Origin: a virus
Virus record (IMG/VR): IMGVR_UViG_3300047564_000504
Location: 1-21,938 of that record
DNA length: 21,938 nt
Reading direction: 5' to 3' (one strand)
Numbering within the stretch: the first letter of the stretch is position 1; the number at the start of each line of letters is the position of its first letter. The translations under genes were made by a program, and so were the position numbers. This document shows positions 8,182-13,523 of this stretch, one piece after another. The notes under the pieces were generated by a model, which worked only from the letters and a program-made list of their open reading frames with translations, ran no database searches and was not told where the DNA came from.

Positions 8182-8345
8182 TCGGCTGGATCGCTGCTTG
8201 CGTACTGATTGCTTTACTGTTGCCTTTGATGGGGTTTCTTTATCTTGACATACTTGAAACTAAAAATGAAGCCAAATCGCAAGTAGAAAAAGTGGAAAAG
8301 CTCAGAAGACAGATTGAACAAAAAGAAAGGGATAAAGAGAAATGA
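8178..8345 (+). CDS. Small TM protein with coiled-coil tail, 55 aa
   Basis: ATG 8178 overlaps the previous stop (ATGA) behind a GGGGGAAG SD. The product has one TM helix (WIAACVLIALLLPLMGFLYL) followed by a charged helix (KSQVEKVEKLRRQIEQKERD). The frame is also open from an in-frame ATG at 8058 with AGAGG about 8 nt before it; that longer form would overlap the upstream gene by 124 nt and add a Pro/Gly-rich head (FYIPPLPLVVAPV). The short start fits the packing seen elsewhere, but the long one is possible. It resembles the membrane partner of a spanin- or holin-type complex; this is inference. Confidence 0.6.
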   Translation: MIGWIAACVLIALLLPLMGFLYLDILETKNEAKSQVEKVEKLRRQIEQKERDKEK

Positions 8346-8515
8346 AAATAGTTTGCTTAATGGCCCTAGTTCTATTGTCTGCTTGTGAAGACAGATTTAG
8401 ATACCCTTGCCAAGACCCTAAAAATTGGGAAAATGCTGAATGCAAGCCACCAATTTGTACCGCCACAGGTACTTGTCCCGAAATGCTCACAACCCCTGAC
8501 AAGGAGAAAAAGTAA
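8342..8515 (+). CDS. Small lipoprotein, 57 aa
   Basis: ATG 8342 overlaps the previous stop and TAA 8513-8515 overlaps the next start (TAATG). The N-terminus MKIVCLMALVLLSAC is a signal peptide with an LSAC lipobox, so Cys15 should be lipidated. The mature part is Cys-rich: FRYPCQDPKNWENAECKPP, then PICTATGTC. I recall closely similar small lipoproteins (YPCQDPxNW...ECxPPxC) in the late regions of several marine and freshwater phages, but no function is known to me. Four regularly placed mature cysteines could form disulphides in the periplasm. It is distinct from Rz1, which is encoded 700 bp further on. Confidence 0.75.
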   Translation: MKIVCLMALVLLSACEDRFRYPCQDPKNWENAECKPPICTATGTCPEMLTTPDKEKK

Positions 8516-8838
8516 TGCCTACCATTGGATTCAAACAAAACAATAGGCTCACTGCTGACGAAATTGAGGTCAGAGTATGGGCGTTCGTTATTGTGGTCTT
8601 GGTGACCATTCTGTTGGCTTCTATGGGTATGTTTCTTTACTCAGTCTCATTTGTAACTCAACCTATGAATGGTGCTATGGCGGCAATTGACCGTGTATAC
8701 ACCCAACAGATTTCTACCATCATGGTATTCATCACTGGTGTGCTTGGCGGTGTGGCTGGTCGTTCTGGCGTTAAAGCGATTGCCAATGCGACTGCTAAAG
8801 CGGAAGCCATAGACAACGATGAGCCACCAAAGCCATGA
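8515..8838 (+). CDS. Putative holin, 107 aa
   Basis: ATG 8515 overlaps the lipoprotein stop (TAATG). Two hydrophobic segments are clear: residues 22-47 (VWAFVIVVLVTILLASMGMF and on) and residues 66-82 (ISTIMVFITGVLGGVAG). The C-terminus is hydrophilic (AIANATAKAEAIDNDEPPKP). Size, two TM helices, and position directly before Rz/Rz1 and an endolysin fit a class II-type holin. The lipoprotein stop and the Rz start overlap its ends, so it is co-translated with the lysis genes. Confidence 0.7.
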   Translation: MPTIGFKQNNRLTADEIEVRVWAFVIVVLVTILLASMGMFLYSVSFVTQPMNGAMAAIDRVYTQQISTIMVFITGVLGGVAGRSGVKAIANATAKAEAIDNDEPPKP

Positions 8839-9314
8839 GCTTGTTTAACCCTTATGTAATTCTTGGCATCGTCTTGGCGGTGCTGAGTGCCTTTGGCAGT
8901 GGGTATTACAGCGGTGAACAAAACGAATATGAGCGCCAACAGCTTGAGATTGCTGAACTTAACGCCAAAGCGCGTGAGACTGAGCAAGCAATGGCAAAGG
9001 TAGCGCAAACTTACGGTGAAACATTAAGAAAGGCAAACAATGTTGCAAAGCTCAAAGAAAATCAGCTTCGTGCTGATCTCAGCACTGGTGCTCTCAAGCT
9101 GCGGCTTCCTACCAAAGCGCCAAACTGCGCCGTTTCAATGCCCGAAACCGCCACCGTTGCCAGCGGAAGTGACAGCGGAGAAACAAGAGCCGAATCTAGT
9201 GGATCGGTTGATGTCGCTGCCGATCTTCTCCAGATCGCAGTCGATGGAGATGCCGCCATCAGAAAGCTCAACGCCTGCATCGAAACCTACGAAACCTTGA
9301 GGAACACAAAATGA
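8835..9314 (+). CDS. Rz: Rz-like inner-membrane spanin (i-spanin)
   Basis: ATG 8835 overlaps the holin stop (ATGA). The 159-residue protein starts with a signal-anchor (YVILGIVLAVLSAFGSGYYS), then a long charged coiled coil (residues ~30-85: QQLEIAELNAKARETEQAMA and on), and a C-terminal globular part with two cysteines. This is the standard layout of Rz, which spans the periplasm from the inner membrane and pairs with Rz1 to fuse inner and outer membranes at the last step of lysis. The identification is strongly supported by the lipoprotein gene nested in the +1 frame at 9040-9300. Confidence 0.85.
   Translation: MSLFNPYVILGIVLAVLSAFGSGYYSGEQNEYERQQLEIAELNAKARETEQAMAKVAQTYGETLRKANNVAKLKENQLRADLSTGALKLRLPTKAPNCAVSMPETATVASGSDSGETRAESSGSVDVAADLLQIAVDGDAAIRKLNACIETYETLRNTK
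9040..9300 (+). CDS. Rz1: Rz1-like outer-membrane lipoprotein spanin, nested in Rz
   Basis: This 86-residue gene lies wholly inside Rz in another frame. ATG 9040 has AAGG about 7 nt upstream. The signal peptide (SFVLISALVLSSC) carries an LSSC lipobox, so Cys21 would be lipidated. The mature domain is proline-rich (FQCPKPPPLPAEV, then MPPSESSTPASKPTKP), as in lambda Rz1. Fully embedded Rz1 genes are known from lambda and other phages. Together the two proteins should form the spanin complex that disrupts the outer membrane, which implies a Gram-negative host. Confidence 0.88.
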   Translation: MLQSSKKISFVLISALVLSSCGFLPKRQTAPFQCPKPPPLPAEVTAEKQEPNLVDRLMSLPIFSRSQSMEMPPSESSTPASKPTKP

Positions 9315-9739
9315 ACTTGACCCCTAATTTCACTTTAGAAGAACTGACGCACACTGATCACAGAGAATTTGACAATATGCCAAATGATGAGGAATTAGCA
9401 AACCTGTACCGTTTGGCTGATTTTCTTGAGCAAGTCAAAATTGTGTTGGGTGGCAAAACCATTATTGTGAATAGTGCGTTTCGCAGTGCGGAAGTTAACC
9501 GTGCAGTAGGTAGTTCAAATAAATCACAACATCGGCGTGGGTGTGCGGCAGATATTCGTGTGCCAGGCATGAAGCCTGATGAAGTAGTCAGAGCAATTAT
9601 TGAAGCTGAATTACCCTACGACCAAGTTATCAGAGAGTTTGACCGATGGACTCATGTCAGCATACCTAATGCCGATGATGTCAAACCAAGGTCAATGGCT
9701 TTGATTATTGATAAATCAGGAACTAGAGGATTTGCTTAA
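9311..9739 (+). CDS. M15-family peptidase endolysin
   Basis: The 142-residue protein starts at ATG 9311 (ATGA overlap with Rz). It has the M15A peptidase zinc site: SQHRRGCAADIR (His74 and Asp81) and RWTHVSI (His115), plus NSAFRSAEVNRAVG (Arg58), which contacts substrate. These enzymes cleave peptide bonds in the stem or cross-bridge of peptidoglycan. No signal peptide is present, so export should depend on the holin. The first 20 residues (NLTPNFTLEELTHTDH) match the usual start of this family. The gene is complete and is the last of the rightward late cluster; it meets the leftward genes tail to tail with a 4-nt overlap. Confidence 0.92.
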   Translation: MNLTPNFTLEELTHTDHREFDNMPNDEELANLYRLADFLEQVKIVLGGKTIIVNSAFRSAEVNRAVGSSNKSQHRRGCAADIRVPGMKPDEVVRAIIEAELPYDQVIREFDRWTHVSIPNADDVKPRSMALIIDKSGTRGFA

Positions 9740-9831
9740 TCAGCAAAAAAGTGCAGTAAGGCAACGACAACGCCAATGCCAACGATTGCGCCAATGAACA
9801 AAATTGCAATGGTGATAATTACTTCTTCCAT
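9736..9831 (-). CDS. Very small single-TM protein, 31 aa
   Basis: On the minus strand ATG 9831 opens a 31-residue frame: MEEVIITIAILFIGAIVGIG and a second half VVVALLHFFAD, almost entirely one TM helix with acidic ends. AGGAG lies 11 nt upstream; an in-frame ATG at 9840 would be only 2 nt from it. The start overlaps the preceding leftward gene and the TAA (9736-9738) overlaps the endolysin stop on the other strand. The strict hydrophobic pattern and SD-like site make it likely to be real, although it is short. Function unknown. Confidence 0.5.
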   Translation of the reverse strand: MEEVIITIAILFIGAIVGIGVVVALLHFFAD

Positions 9832-10004
9832 CGGTCGCATATCTCCTGTACGGTTTTGGTTTTTTTAGGTTTTTGGCATAGCTCGCTAATTGACTTTTCT
9901 TTTGACTTGCGCTGCATTTGGTAGACATTGAGGGGCGCTGGTGGTAGCAAGTTATAACCACCAACGCCCATCATTGACAAGCACAAAATAACGCGGCTAA
10001 TCAT
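9819..10004 (-). CDS. Small hypothetical protein with hydrophobic N-terminus, 61 aa
   Basis: ATG 10004 overlaps the end of the preceding leftward gene by 8 nt, and the stop overlaps the start of the 31-residue TM gene. The N-terminus (MISRVILCLSMMGVGGYNLL) is hydrophobic with a basic residue, like a signal peptide or short anchor, without a clear lipobox. The remainder is very basic (MQRKSKEKSISELCQKPKKT). No SD is visible; translation may be coupled. Function unknown; it sits at the distal end of the early leftward operon, where host-takeover genes often lie. Confidence 0.5.
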   Translation of the reverse strand: MISRVILCLSMMGVGGYNLLPPAPLNVYQMQRKSKEKSISELCQKPKKTKTVQEICDRWKK

Positions 10005-10623
10005 GTTCGTTTATTGAATAAAACCAATCATCTCCAGCCGTCCACTTGCGTGTGCCATCGACTGAATAAATGGTTTTTGCTGCTTGGAAATCAGGGAACT
10101 TGGCTTGATGGATTAGGCTTTGGTCATACCACAGGCATCGGTTGTTTGGTTGGGCGGCAAATTGACCAGATTCCAACTTGATGAAATTAAAAGATTTGTG
10201 TTCTTCAGCGGTCTCGGTAAAGCCGGTGTCAACGTCCATACCATCAGCGCAAAAATCCGCAGTGAACATATACGTCCCAAAGTGCCATTGCTTATCCTTG
10301 CCAAGAAACTTAACGCCAAGGTTACGCAAGCCAATCTTTTCGACAATGGTAAACCGATACCCCATGCAATCCCATAATTGCAAAATGTCCACAGGTAGGT
10401 CACTAGCGCCCTCTTTCCACACATAAGCGTGGATGGGTAGTTTGTCGTACAAAGCGCCGTATTCGGTCAATAGCGACTCAATCCTAAACACTTGCCCTCT
10501 GATGGCTTTAAGACTGACCCACACGCAAGGCACAAGCTCGCCATGCCCTTTGGTGTGGTTGTATAGAAACTCAGCCTTGATAAAGCACTGTAAAGGCGGT
10601 AATGATGCAACAAGATAGCTCAT
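9997..10623 (-). CDS. Conserved phage protein of unknown function, 208 aa
   Basis: The frame is open further upstream, but ATG 10623 overlaps the preceding stop (ATGA) and gives MSYLVASLPPLQCFIKAEFL. Recognisable blocks are NHTKGHGELVPCVWVSLKAI, LLTEYGALYDKLPIHAYVW and DLPVDILQLWDCMGYRFTI. I recall similar proteins (EFLYxHxxGHGE...LPVxxLQLWDC) in many phages as uncharacterised conserved genes. The composition, with many aromatic residues, suggests a compact mixed alpha/beta fold. It is co-transcribed with recombination genes, so an early function is likely, but I cannot name it. Confidence 0.7.
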   Translation of the reverse strand: MSYLVASLPPLQCFIKAEFLYNHTKGHGELVPCVWVSLKAIRGQVFRIESLLTEYGALYDKLPIHAYVWKEGASDLPVDILQLWDCMGYRFTIVEKIGLRNLGVKFLGKDKQWHFGTYMFTADFCADGMDVDTGFTETAEEHKSFNFIKLESGQFAAQPNNRCLWYDQSLIHQAKFPDFQAAKTIYSVDGTRKWTAGDDWFYSINEHD

Positions 10624-10922
10624 AGCAACTCCCGCTGTACAGGCACAAAACGCCATTCACGTTCTGCCCTGCCAGACTTTGACTTGGTGGTTTTGCCGGT
10701 CAACTCAACCATGCCAAGCCGAGCCATTTCAGGTAACCGCCTGGCTACCTGATTACCATCCAAGCCGGTCAGCTCTGCAATACCGTCTTTGCCCCGAGCG
10801 CCAAAGCGTTGGAGACAATCTACAATTTGGTCAAAGTGCTGACTTGCAAAGCTGGCTTGGTCGGCTGCGGCGTGGCTAGTCACTGGATCAAGTGACCGTG
10901 CGCGTTTAAAATTGAGGGTCAT
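10620..10922 (-). CDS. Winged-helix DNA-binding protein, 100 aa
   Basis: ATG 10922 is chosen over an upstream frame opening at 10988 because AGGAG lies exactly 6 nt before it. After a leader (MTLNFKRARSLDPVTSHAAA), residues 25-75 form a winged helix: FDQIVDCLQRFGARGKDGIA, then ELTGLDGNQVARRLPEMARL as the helix-turn-helix, and GMVELTGKTTKSKSGRAERE as the wing. This style, an HTH with the sequence Q-V-A-R-R-L-P-E-M, occurs in small phage regulators near replication and recombination genes. It probably binds DNA, either as an early regulator or as part of a replication complex. Confidence 0.7.
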   Translation of the reverse strand: MTLNFKRARSLDPVTSHAAADQASFASQHFDQIVDCLQRFGARGKDGIAELTGLDGNQVARRLPEMARLGMVELTGKTTKSKSGRAEREWRFVPVQRELL

Positions 10923-11133
10923 CTCTAGCTCCTGTATTTGTCTTTTCCTCCAAGTCATAACAGTTTGCCCATCCTGTCCATCCACCATCTGCCAAAGGTA
11001 TGGTGTCTAACTTAATTTTAAAATTTTCACCATCTTCAAACAAACTGCCAATGGTTTGGTAGCGTTTCTTTTCTTGACCGTCTTTGTTGGTGTATGTGCC
11101 GGTGATGACAACGATGTTTTTGATTTTCTTCAT
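10906..11133 (-). CDS. Small conserved phage protein, 75 aa
   Basis: ATG 11133 overlaps the exonuclease stop (ATGA). The protein starts MKKIKNIVVITGTYTNKDGQ and contains KKRYQTIGSLFEDGENFKIK and a Trp-rich GGWTGWANCYD. I recall similar short proteins beside ERF/RecT-type genes in phages. The alternating hydrophobic pattern suggests a small beta barrel or OB-like fold, so single-strand binding is conceivable, but nothing proves it. The last 17 nt overlap the next gene. No separate SSB gene was found in this operon, which makes this the most plausible candidate for that role. Confidence 0.6.
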   Translation of the reverse strand: MKKIKNIVVITGTYTNKDGQEKKRYQTIGSLFEDGENFKIKLDTIPLADGGWTGWANCYDLEEKTNTGARDDPQF

Positions 11134-11735
11134 GGGAGGCTTTCAAGTTGTTGGATTTTTAAATCTACGTCACCCAAGAACTGAATGACTGAATTCTCAA
11201 GCAAATTAACCATTTCGGGGTCATAGTTAATGCGCTTGATGAATAGCTGATGTCTTTCTGGAAGACGTGGATCGAATGAAACAAAGTCGCACCAAGGGCG
11301 GTCGGCAGAACACATTTGCCACATTATTTGCGTGATGTATTTGGCTGGCACAGTCTGACTTAACAGCGTGTCAATGTGGGTTGCGGTGTTTGGGCATTTA
11401 ATTTCAACCATACCCTCATTAGCAAGGCCATCAGGAGAAGCGCCAGACATGGGAATCCAAGGGTGGTCAATAAACCCCACCTCGGTCACTAGCAAGTCCA
11501 TCCTTGCCTCATAAGCCGCCCGAGCATAAGGCTCAGTGTCTGTACCCCACTGCATGGCTGAATTGCTGTAAGACTCGGCAGGCTTGCCGGTCATGCGCTC
11601 ACAAACAAGTTGGGCAAGGTAATTTTCGCGGCTGGCGCTTGGCCCTGTTTTGGTTTTGGCAATGATGTCTGCCACACGGCTTGCGGTGACCTTGCCGCAT
11701 CTGGCGGCAAACCATTCTTCTGTGCGCTGTTCCAT
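11130..11735 (-). CDS. YqaJ-like viral exonuclease (lambda exo family)
   Basis: The 201-residue protein starts at ATG 11735 (TAATG overlap with ERF). Its N-terminus EQRTEEWFAARCGKVTASRV is the typical YqaJ opening. The PD-(D/E)xK nuclease core is visible: Glu68 in WGTDTEPYA, Asp102 in SGASPDGL, Glu111 and Lys113 in MVEIKCP, and Gln136 in AKYITQIMWQM, matching lambda exonuclease Glu85, Asp119, Glu129, Lys131 and Gln157 in order. It should digest dsDNA 5'-3' to leave a 3' strand for the annealing protein encoded just upstream. The pair makes a complete recombination module. Confidence 0.92.
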   Translation of the reverse strand: MEQRTEEWFAARCGKVTASRVADIIAKTKTGPSASRENYLAQLVCERMTGKPAESYSNSAMQWGTDTEPYARAAYEARMDLLVTEVGFIDHPWIPMSGASPDGLANEGMVEIKCPNTATHIDTLLSQTVPAKYITQIMWQMCSADRPWCDFVSFDPRLPERHQLFIKRINYDPEMVNLLENSVIQFLGDVDLKIQQLESLP

Positions 11736-12301
11736 TATTTGCTCTCCAACATGGCTTTTTTAGCGTCCTTTTTGGCAATGACCTTAGATTGCCATGCTTG
11801 TTCGCCGTTTGTGGCCTTGTACGCCGCTTTATAGGCTTCCTGTAACTCTTTGAGGGTGATGACTTCATCCATTGCCGCCATTAGGTCAAGGATTTGGTTT
11901 TCATTAACTGTAGACTTGATTTCGGTCTTGCGGGCGGCTTGGTTGCCATCATCATCCTCGGGCGCAATACCGCAAGCAGCCATCAAGCTGTAGCGTCTGG
12001 CATAGGTCAGGGCAGAGCCGTAACCCTGTGGGTCTTGTTTGCTGGCTGGCACATGAAGAATGCCGCATTCCAACATTTCGCCTGATTCGTGGATAAACAT
12101 GGTTTCCACCATCACGCCGTTTTCGCAGTCATAGCATTTTTGGATCAGAGCTATGCCGTTGTCGTTTAAGCCTGTGATTACGGCTTCAACGCAAGCAGCC
12201 AGGTCAGCGTAGCGGCTTTTAAAGTGCGGATTAGTAGAGGATTTGAGGGCTGGGCCAAAGGCTTTTTGTGCTTTAACTAAAGCTGTTGCAATTTGTTTCA
12301 T
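11735..12301 (-). CDS. erf: ERF-family single-strand annealing protein
   Basis: The 188-residue protein starts at ATG 12301 with GGAGAC upstream. Family hallmarks are STNPHFKSRYADLAA (residues 22-36) and QGYGSALTYARRYSLMAACG (residues 92-111), followed by IAPEDDDGNQA. P22 Erf-type proteins anneal complementary single strands and help circularise phage DNA. The C-terminal third (ITLKELQEAYKAAYKATNGE) is a helical extension. It lies directly before the YqaJ exonuclease, its usual partner, and TAATG overlap implies coupled translation. Confidence 0.92.
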   Translation of the reverse strand: MKQIATALVKAQKAFGPALKSSTNPHFKSRYADLAACVEAVITGLNDNGIALIQKCYDCENGVMVETMFIHESGEMLECGILHVPASKQDPQGYGSALTYARRYSLMAACGIAPEDDDGNQAARKTEIKSTVNENQILDLMAAMDEVITLKELQEAYKAAYKATNGEQAWQSKVIAKKDAKKAMLESK

Positions 12302-12310
12302 GTTGTCTCC

Positions 12311-12556
12311 TTAGTGAAATTTTGGGCCACAGGTCACATCCACCAAAGTCTCGGCGGTGTAACCATTGATTTTGCGTTTACCGTAAATCGTGATGGCTCT
12401 GAGGCCATTCTTTTCGCACTGCTTGATTGCGTCTATCACCTCATTTCTGCCCATTGGCTGGATTTGCTTGTCCATGATCAGCTCTTGCTCGGTAAGTTTT
12501 GTTTCGGTAAAGTGGCTGCAACCGACCAGCGCCAGCAATAAAAATGCGTATCTCAT
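12311..12556 (-). CDS. Small lipoprotein, 81 aa
   Basis: ATG 12556 has GGAG 6 nt upstream; a TTG further up is less likely. The N-terminus MRYAFLLLALVGC carries an LVGC lipobox, so Cys13 is the likely lipidation site. The mature part contains SHFTETKLTEQELI, an Arg/Glu-rich helix (NEVIDAIKQCEKNGLRAITI), and a beta stretch (GYTAETLVDVTCG) with two cysteines. The start codon overlaps the stop of the TM gene before it (TAATG). As an early-expressed surface lipoprotein it could block superinfecting phages, but this is only suggested by class and position. Confidence 0.7.
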   Translation of the reverse strand: MRYAFLLLALVGCSHFTETKLTEQELIMDKQIQPMGRNEVIDAIKQCEKNGLRAITIYGKRKINGYTAETLVDVTCGPKFH

Positions 12557-12672
12557 TACGGTCTCCAAACAAAAAGGTCAAGCAAAACCACCACAATGGC
12601 GGCAATCGATACGATCCAAAGGGCGATTTGAGACCAATCGCGGGGTTTTTTGTAGTGCTCAATATCAAACAT
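12556..12672 (-). CDS. Very small TM protein, 38 aa
   Basis: ATG 12672 opens a 38-residue frame: a hydrophilic head (MFDIEHYKKPRDWSQ) followed by a single TM helix (IALWIVSIAAIVVVLLDLFV) and WRP. It overlaps the previous gene by the 8-nt sequence ATGTTTGA and the next gene by TAATG, the same junction types used throughout this operon. With a lipoprotein immediately after it, the two may act together at the envelope. No SD is evident, so coupling with the upstream gene is likely. Confidence 0.6.
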   Translation of the reverse strand: MFDIEHYKKPRDWSQIALWIVSIAAIVVVLLDLFVWRP

Positions 12673-12916
12673 AGTCGTGGCTTTCATAGTGGCTGTGGGG
12701 AGCAAATTCGCGTTCTAATTCGGCAATAACTGCCGGCGCAAGCACGTTGTAAAGGTCATGTTGACCAAGGTAGCAATGCCACAAATTGCCGCTGACAGGG
12801 CAAAAATAGCAGTCAACGGTTGAGGCTAAGTCGGCGTATTCAATTGCCAAATGCTCAAGGCCGGTATCGACCATGATGCGAGCATCGTTGTACGGTAGCG
12901 TTTCGATGTGTTTCAT
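12665..12916 (-). CDS. Hypothetical early protein, 83 aa
   Basis: ATG 12916 with AAGGA 6 nt upstream is favoured over an in-frame opening at 12994. The product begins MKHIETLPYNDARIMVDTGL and continues LEHLAIEYADLAST, with CYFCPVSGNLWHCYLGQHD in the middle and a His-rich end (FAPHSHYESHDYV). Two Cys (36, 39) and several His could bind metal. Not recognised; it is soluble by composition and belongs to the leftward early operon. Confidence 0.55.
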   Translation of the reverse strand: MKHIETLPYNDARIMVDTGLEHLAIEYADLASTVDCYFCPVSGNLWHCYLGQHDLYNVLAPAVIAELEREFAPHSHYESHDYV

Positions 12917-12950
12917 GTTTGTTCCTTTAGGGCCTTGCGCCCCATTTGGT

Positions 12951-13121
12951 TTATTTGTTTTTAAATGGGGAATTGGCTTTGAAGTTGTAGCCAAGTTTTT
13001 TTAATTCTTGCGTAGTGTCAGCAAGACTCATGGCGTTTACTTGTTGGTTTGTATAACCAAGATCACGCAATGCCTTGCGTTGGGCAATTGCTAAAGTAAC
13101 CATCCAATTTGCGTTCATCAT
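12951..13121 (-). CDS. Small early protein, 56 aa, first gene of the leftward operon
   Basis: ATG 13121 (a second ATG follows directly) has AAGGA 6 nt upstream. The protein is MMNANWMVTLAIAQRKALRD, then LGYTNQQVNAMSLADTTQEL and a lysine-rich end. The pattern LRDLGYTNQQVNAMSLADTT resembles a short helix-turn-helix or UBA-like helical pair. It is the first gene after the divergent control region, so it should be expressed immediately on infection. Function unknown. Confidence 0.55.
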   Translation of the reverse strand: MMNANWMVTLAIAQRKALRDLGYTNQQVNAMSLADTTQELKKLGYNFKANSPFKNK

Positions 13122-13166
13122 GTTGTTTCCTTAAAGACCCTGTGCGTTGTGCTGGGGAATGAATGT

Positions 13167-13208
13167 ATTGTTAAGCAAACTAAACAATCATGCAAGCACT
13201 TTGTTAAG
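13167..13208 (-). promoter_or_regulatory. Putative leftward early promoter with operator dyad
   Basis: On the minus strand TTGCAT (13195-13190) and AACAAT (13172-13167) are 17 nt apart, a weak sigma70-like pair (3/6 and 4/6 matches). ATTGTT (13167-13172) and AACAAT (13183-13188) form a perfect 6-bp dyad with a 10-nt spacer that covers the -10 and most of the spacer. TTGTTAAG occurs at 13168-13175 and again at 13201-13208, 33 bp apart (about three helical turns). This is where a repressor of the leftward operon would bind. Promoter strength is unproven. Confidence 0.4.
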
Positions 13209-13231
13209 TACCTGACTGTTTTGTGGGGATT

Positions 13232-13259
13232 TTGTTGTTTATTTGTCTTAACATAGAAT
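13232..13259 (+). promoter_or_regulatory. Putative rightward promoter for the Cro-like gene
   Basis: TTGTTG (13232-13237) and TAGAAT (13254-13259) are 16 nt apart; the -10 matches 5/6 and the -35 3/6. CTTAACA (13247-13253), the reverse complement of the TGTTAAG repeat, abuts the -10 and could be an operator. Transcription would begin near 13266, the A of the Cro-like ATG, and no SD is seen before that ATG, so the mRNA might be leaderless. Confidence 0.35.
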
Positions 13260-13265
13260 AAGCCA

Positions 13266-13421
13266 ATGACAAAACAGCAATTAACCCAGTTGGCAGGCTC
13301 ACAGGCTGAGCTTGCGCGACTATTGAACATCAGCCGGTCGGCGGTATGCCAGTGGGTGGTTGTTCCTGAGCTGCAATTGCGAAGATTGAAAGATTTGCGA
13401 CCACAGTGGTTTGTGGTGTAA
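13266..13421 (+). CDS. Cro-like HTH repressor, 51 aa
   Basis: The gene starts at ATG 13266 and is shorter than usual Cro (about 60-75 residues). After MTKQQLTQLAG comes a clear helix-turn-helix: SQAELARLLNISRSAVCQWV (residues 12-31), then VVPELQLRRLKDLRPQWF. The pattern Q-A-E-L-A-R-L-L-x-I-S-x-x-A-V-x-Q-W is that of Cro/YdaS-type regulators, where residues after the turn read the operator. It is the first rightward gene, next to repeats in the control region, so it should bind there. No opposing CI-type repressor gene is present in the window. Confidence 0.75.
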   Translation: MTKQQLTQLAGSQAELARLLNISRSAVCQWVVVPELQLRRLKDLRPQWFVV

Positions 13422-13523
13422 CATTGTTTGAAACACGGCTAGGTGGGGGGTAGCTATCCCACCGAAAAGAGAACAGACCCCTCCTGCCGAGGTTTCTTTT
13501 TCAGGGTCTTGTAAGGGTCTGAA
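13422..13523 (+). promoter_or_regulatory. Structured leader before the replication gene
   Basis: No gene lies here. GGTGGG (13442-13447) can pair with CCCACC (13458-13463) around a 10-nt loop. CAGACCC (13474-13480) can pair either with GGGTCT at 13504-13509 or with GGGTCTG at 13515-13521; the second choice hides the AAGGG (13513-13517) that serves as SD for ATG 13524. A short CCTC/GAGG stem (13480-13492) followed by TTTCTTTTT might act as a weak attenuator. All pairings are read by eye. Confidence 0.35.

Noticed and set aside
9731-9751. Possible bidirectional terminator between the endolysin and the leftward operon (TTTGCT/AGCAAA stem).
   Set aside because: The stem is A/T-rich with only two G-C pairs, and no T-run follows it in either direction.
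10120-10426. Plus-strand open frames opposite the 208-residue leftward gene.
   Set aside because: They have no SD or recognisable motif, and mirror a well-formed protein on the minus strand that is coupled to its neighbours.
13442-13463. GGTGGG/CCCACC hairpin after the Cro-like gene as an intrinsic terminator.
   Set aside because: It is followed by GAAAAGAG, not a T-run, so it is kept only as possible leader structure.
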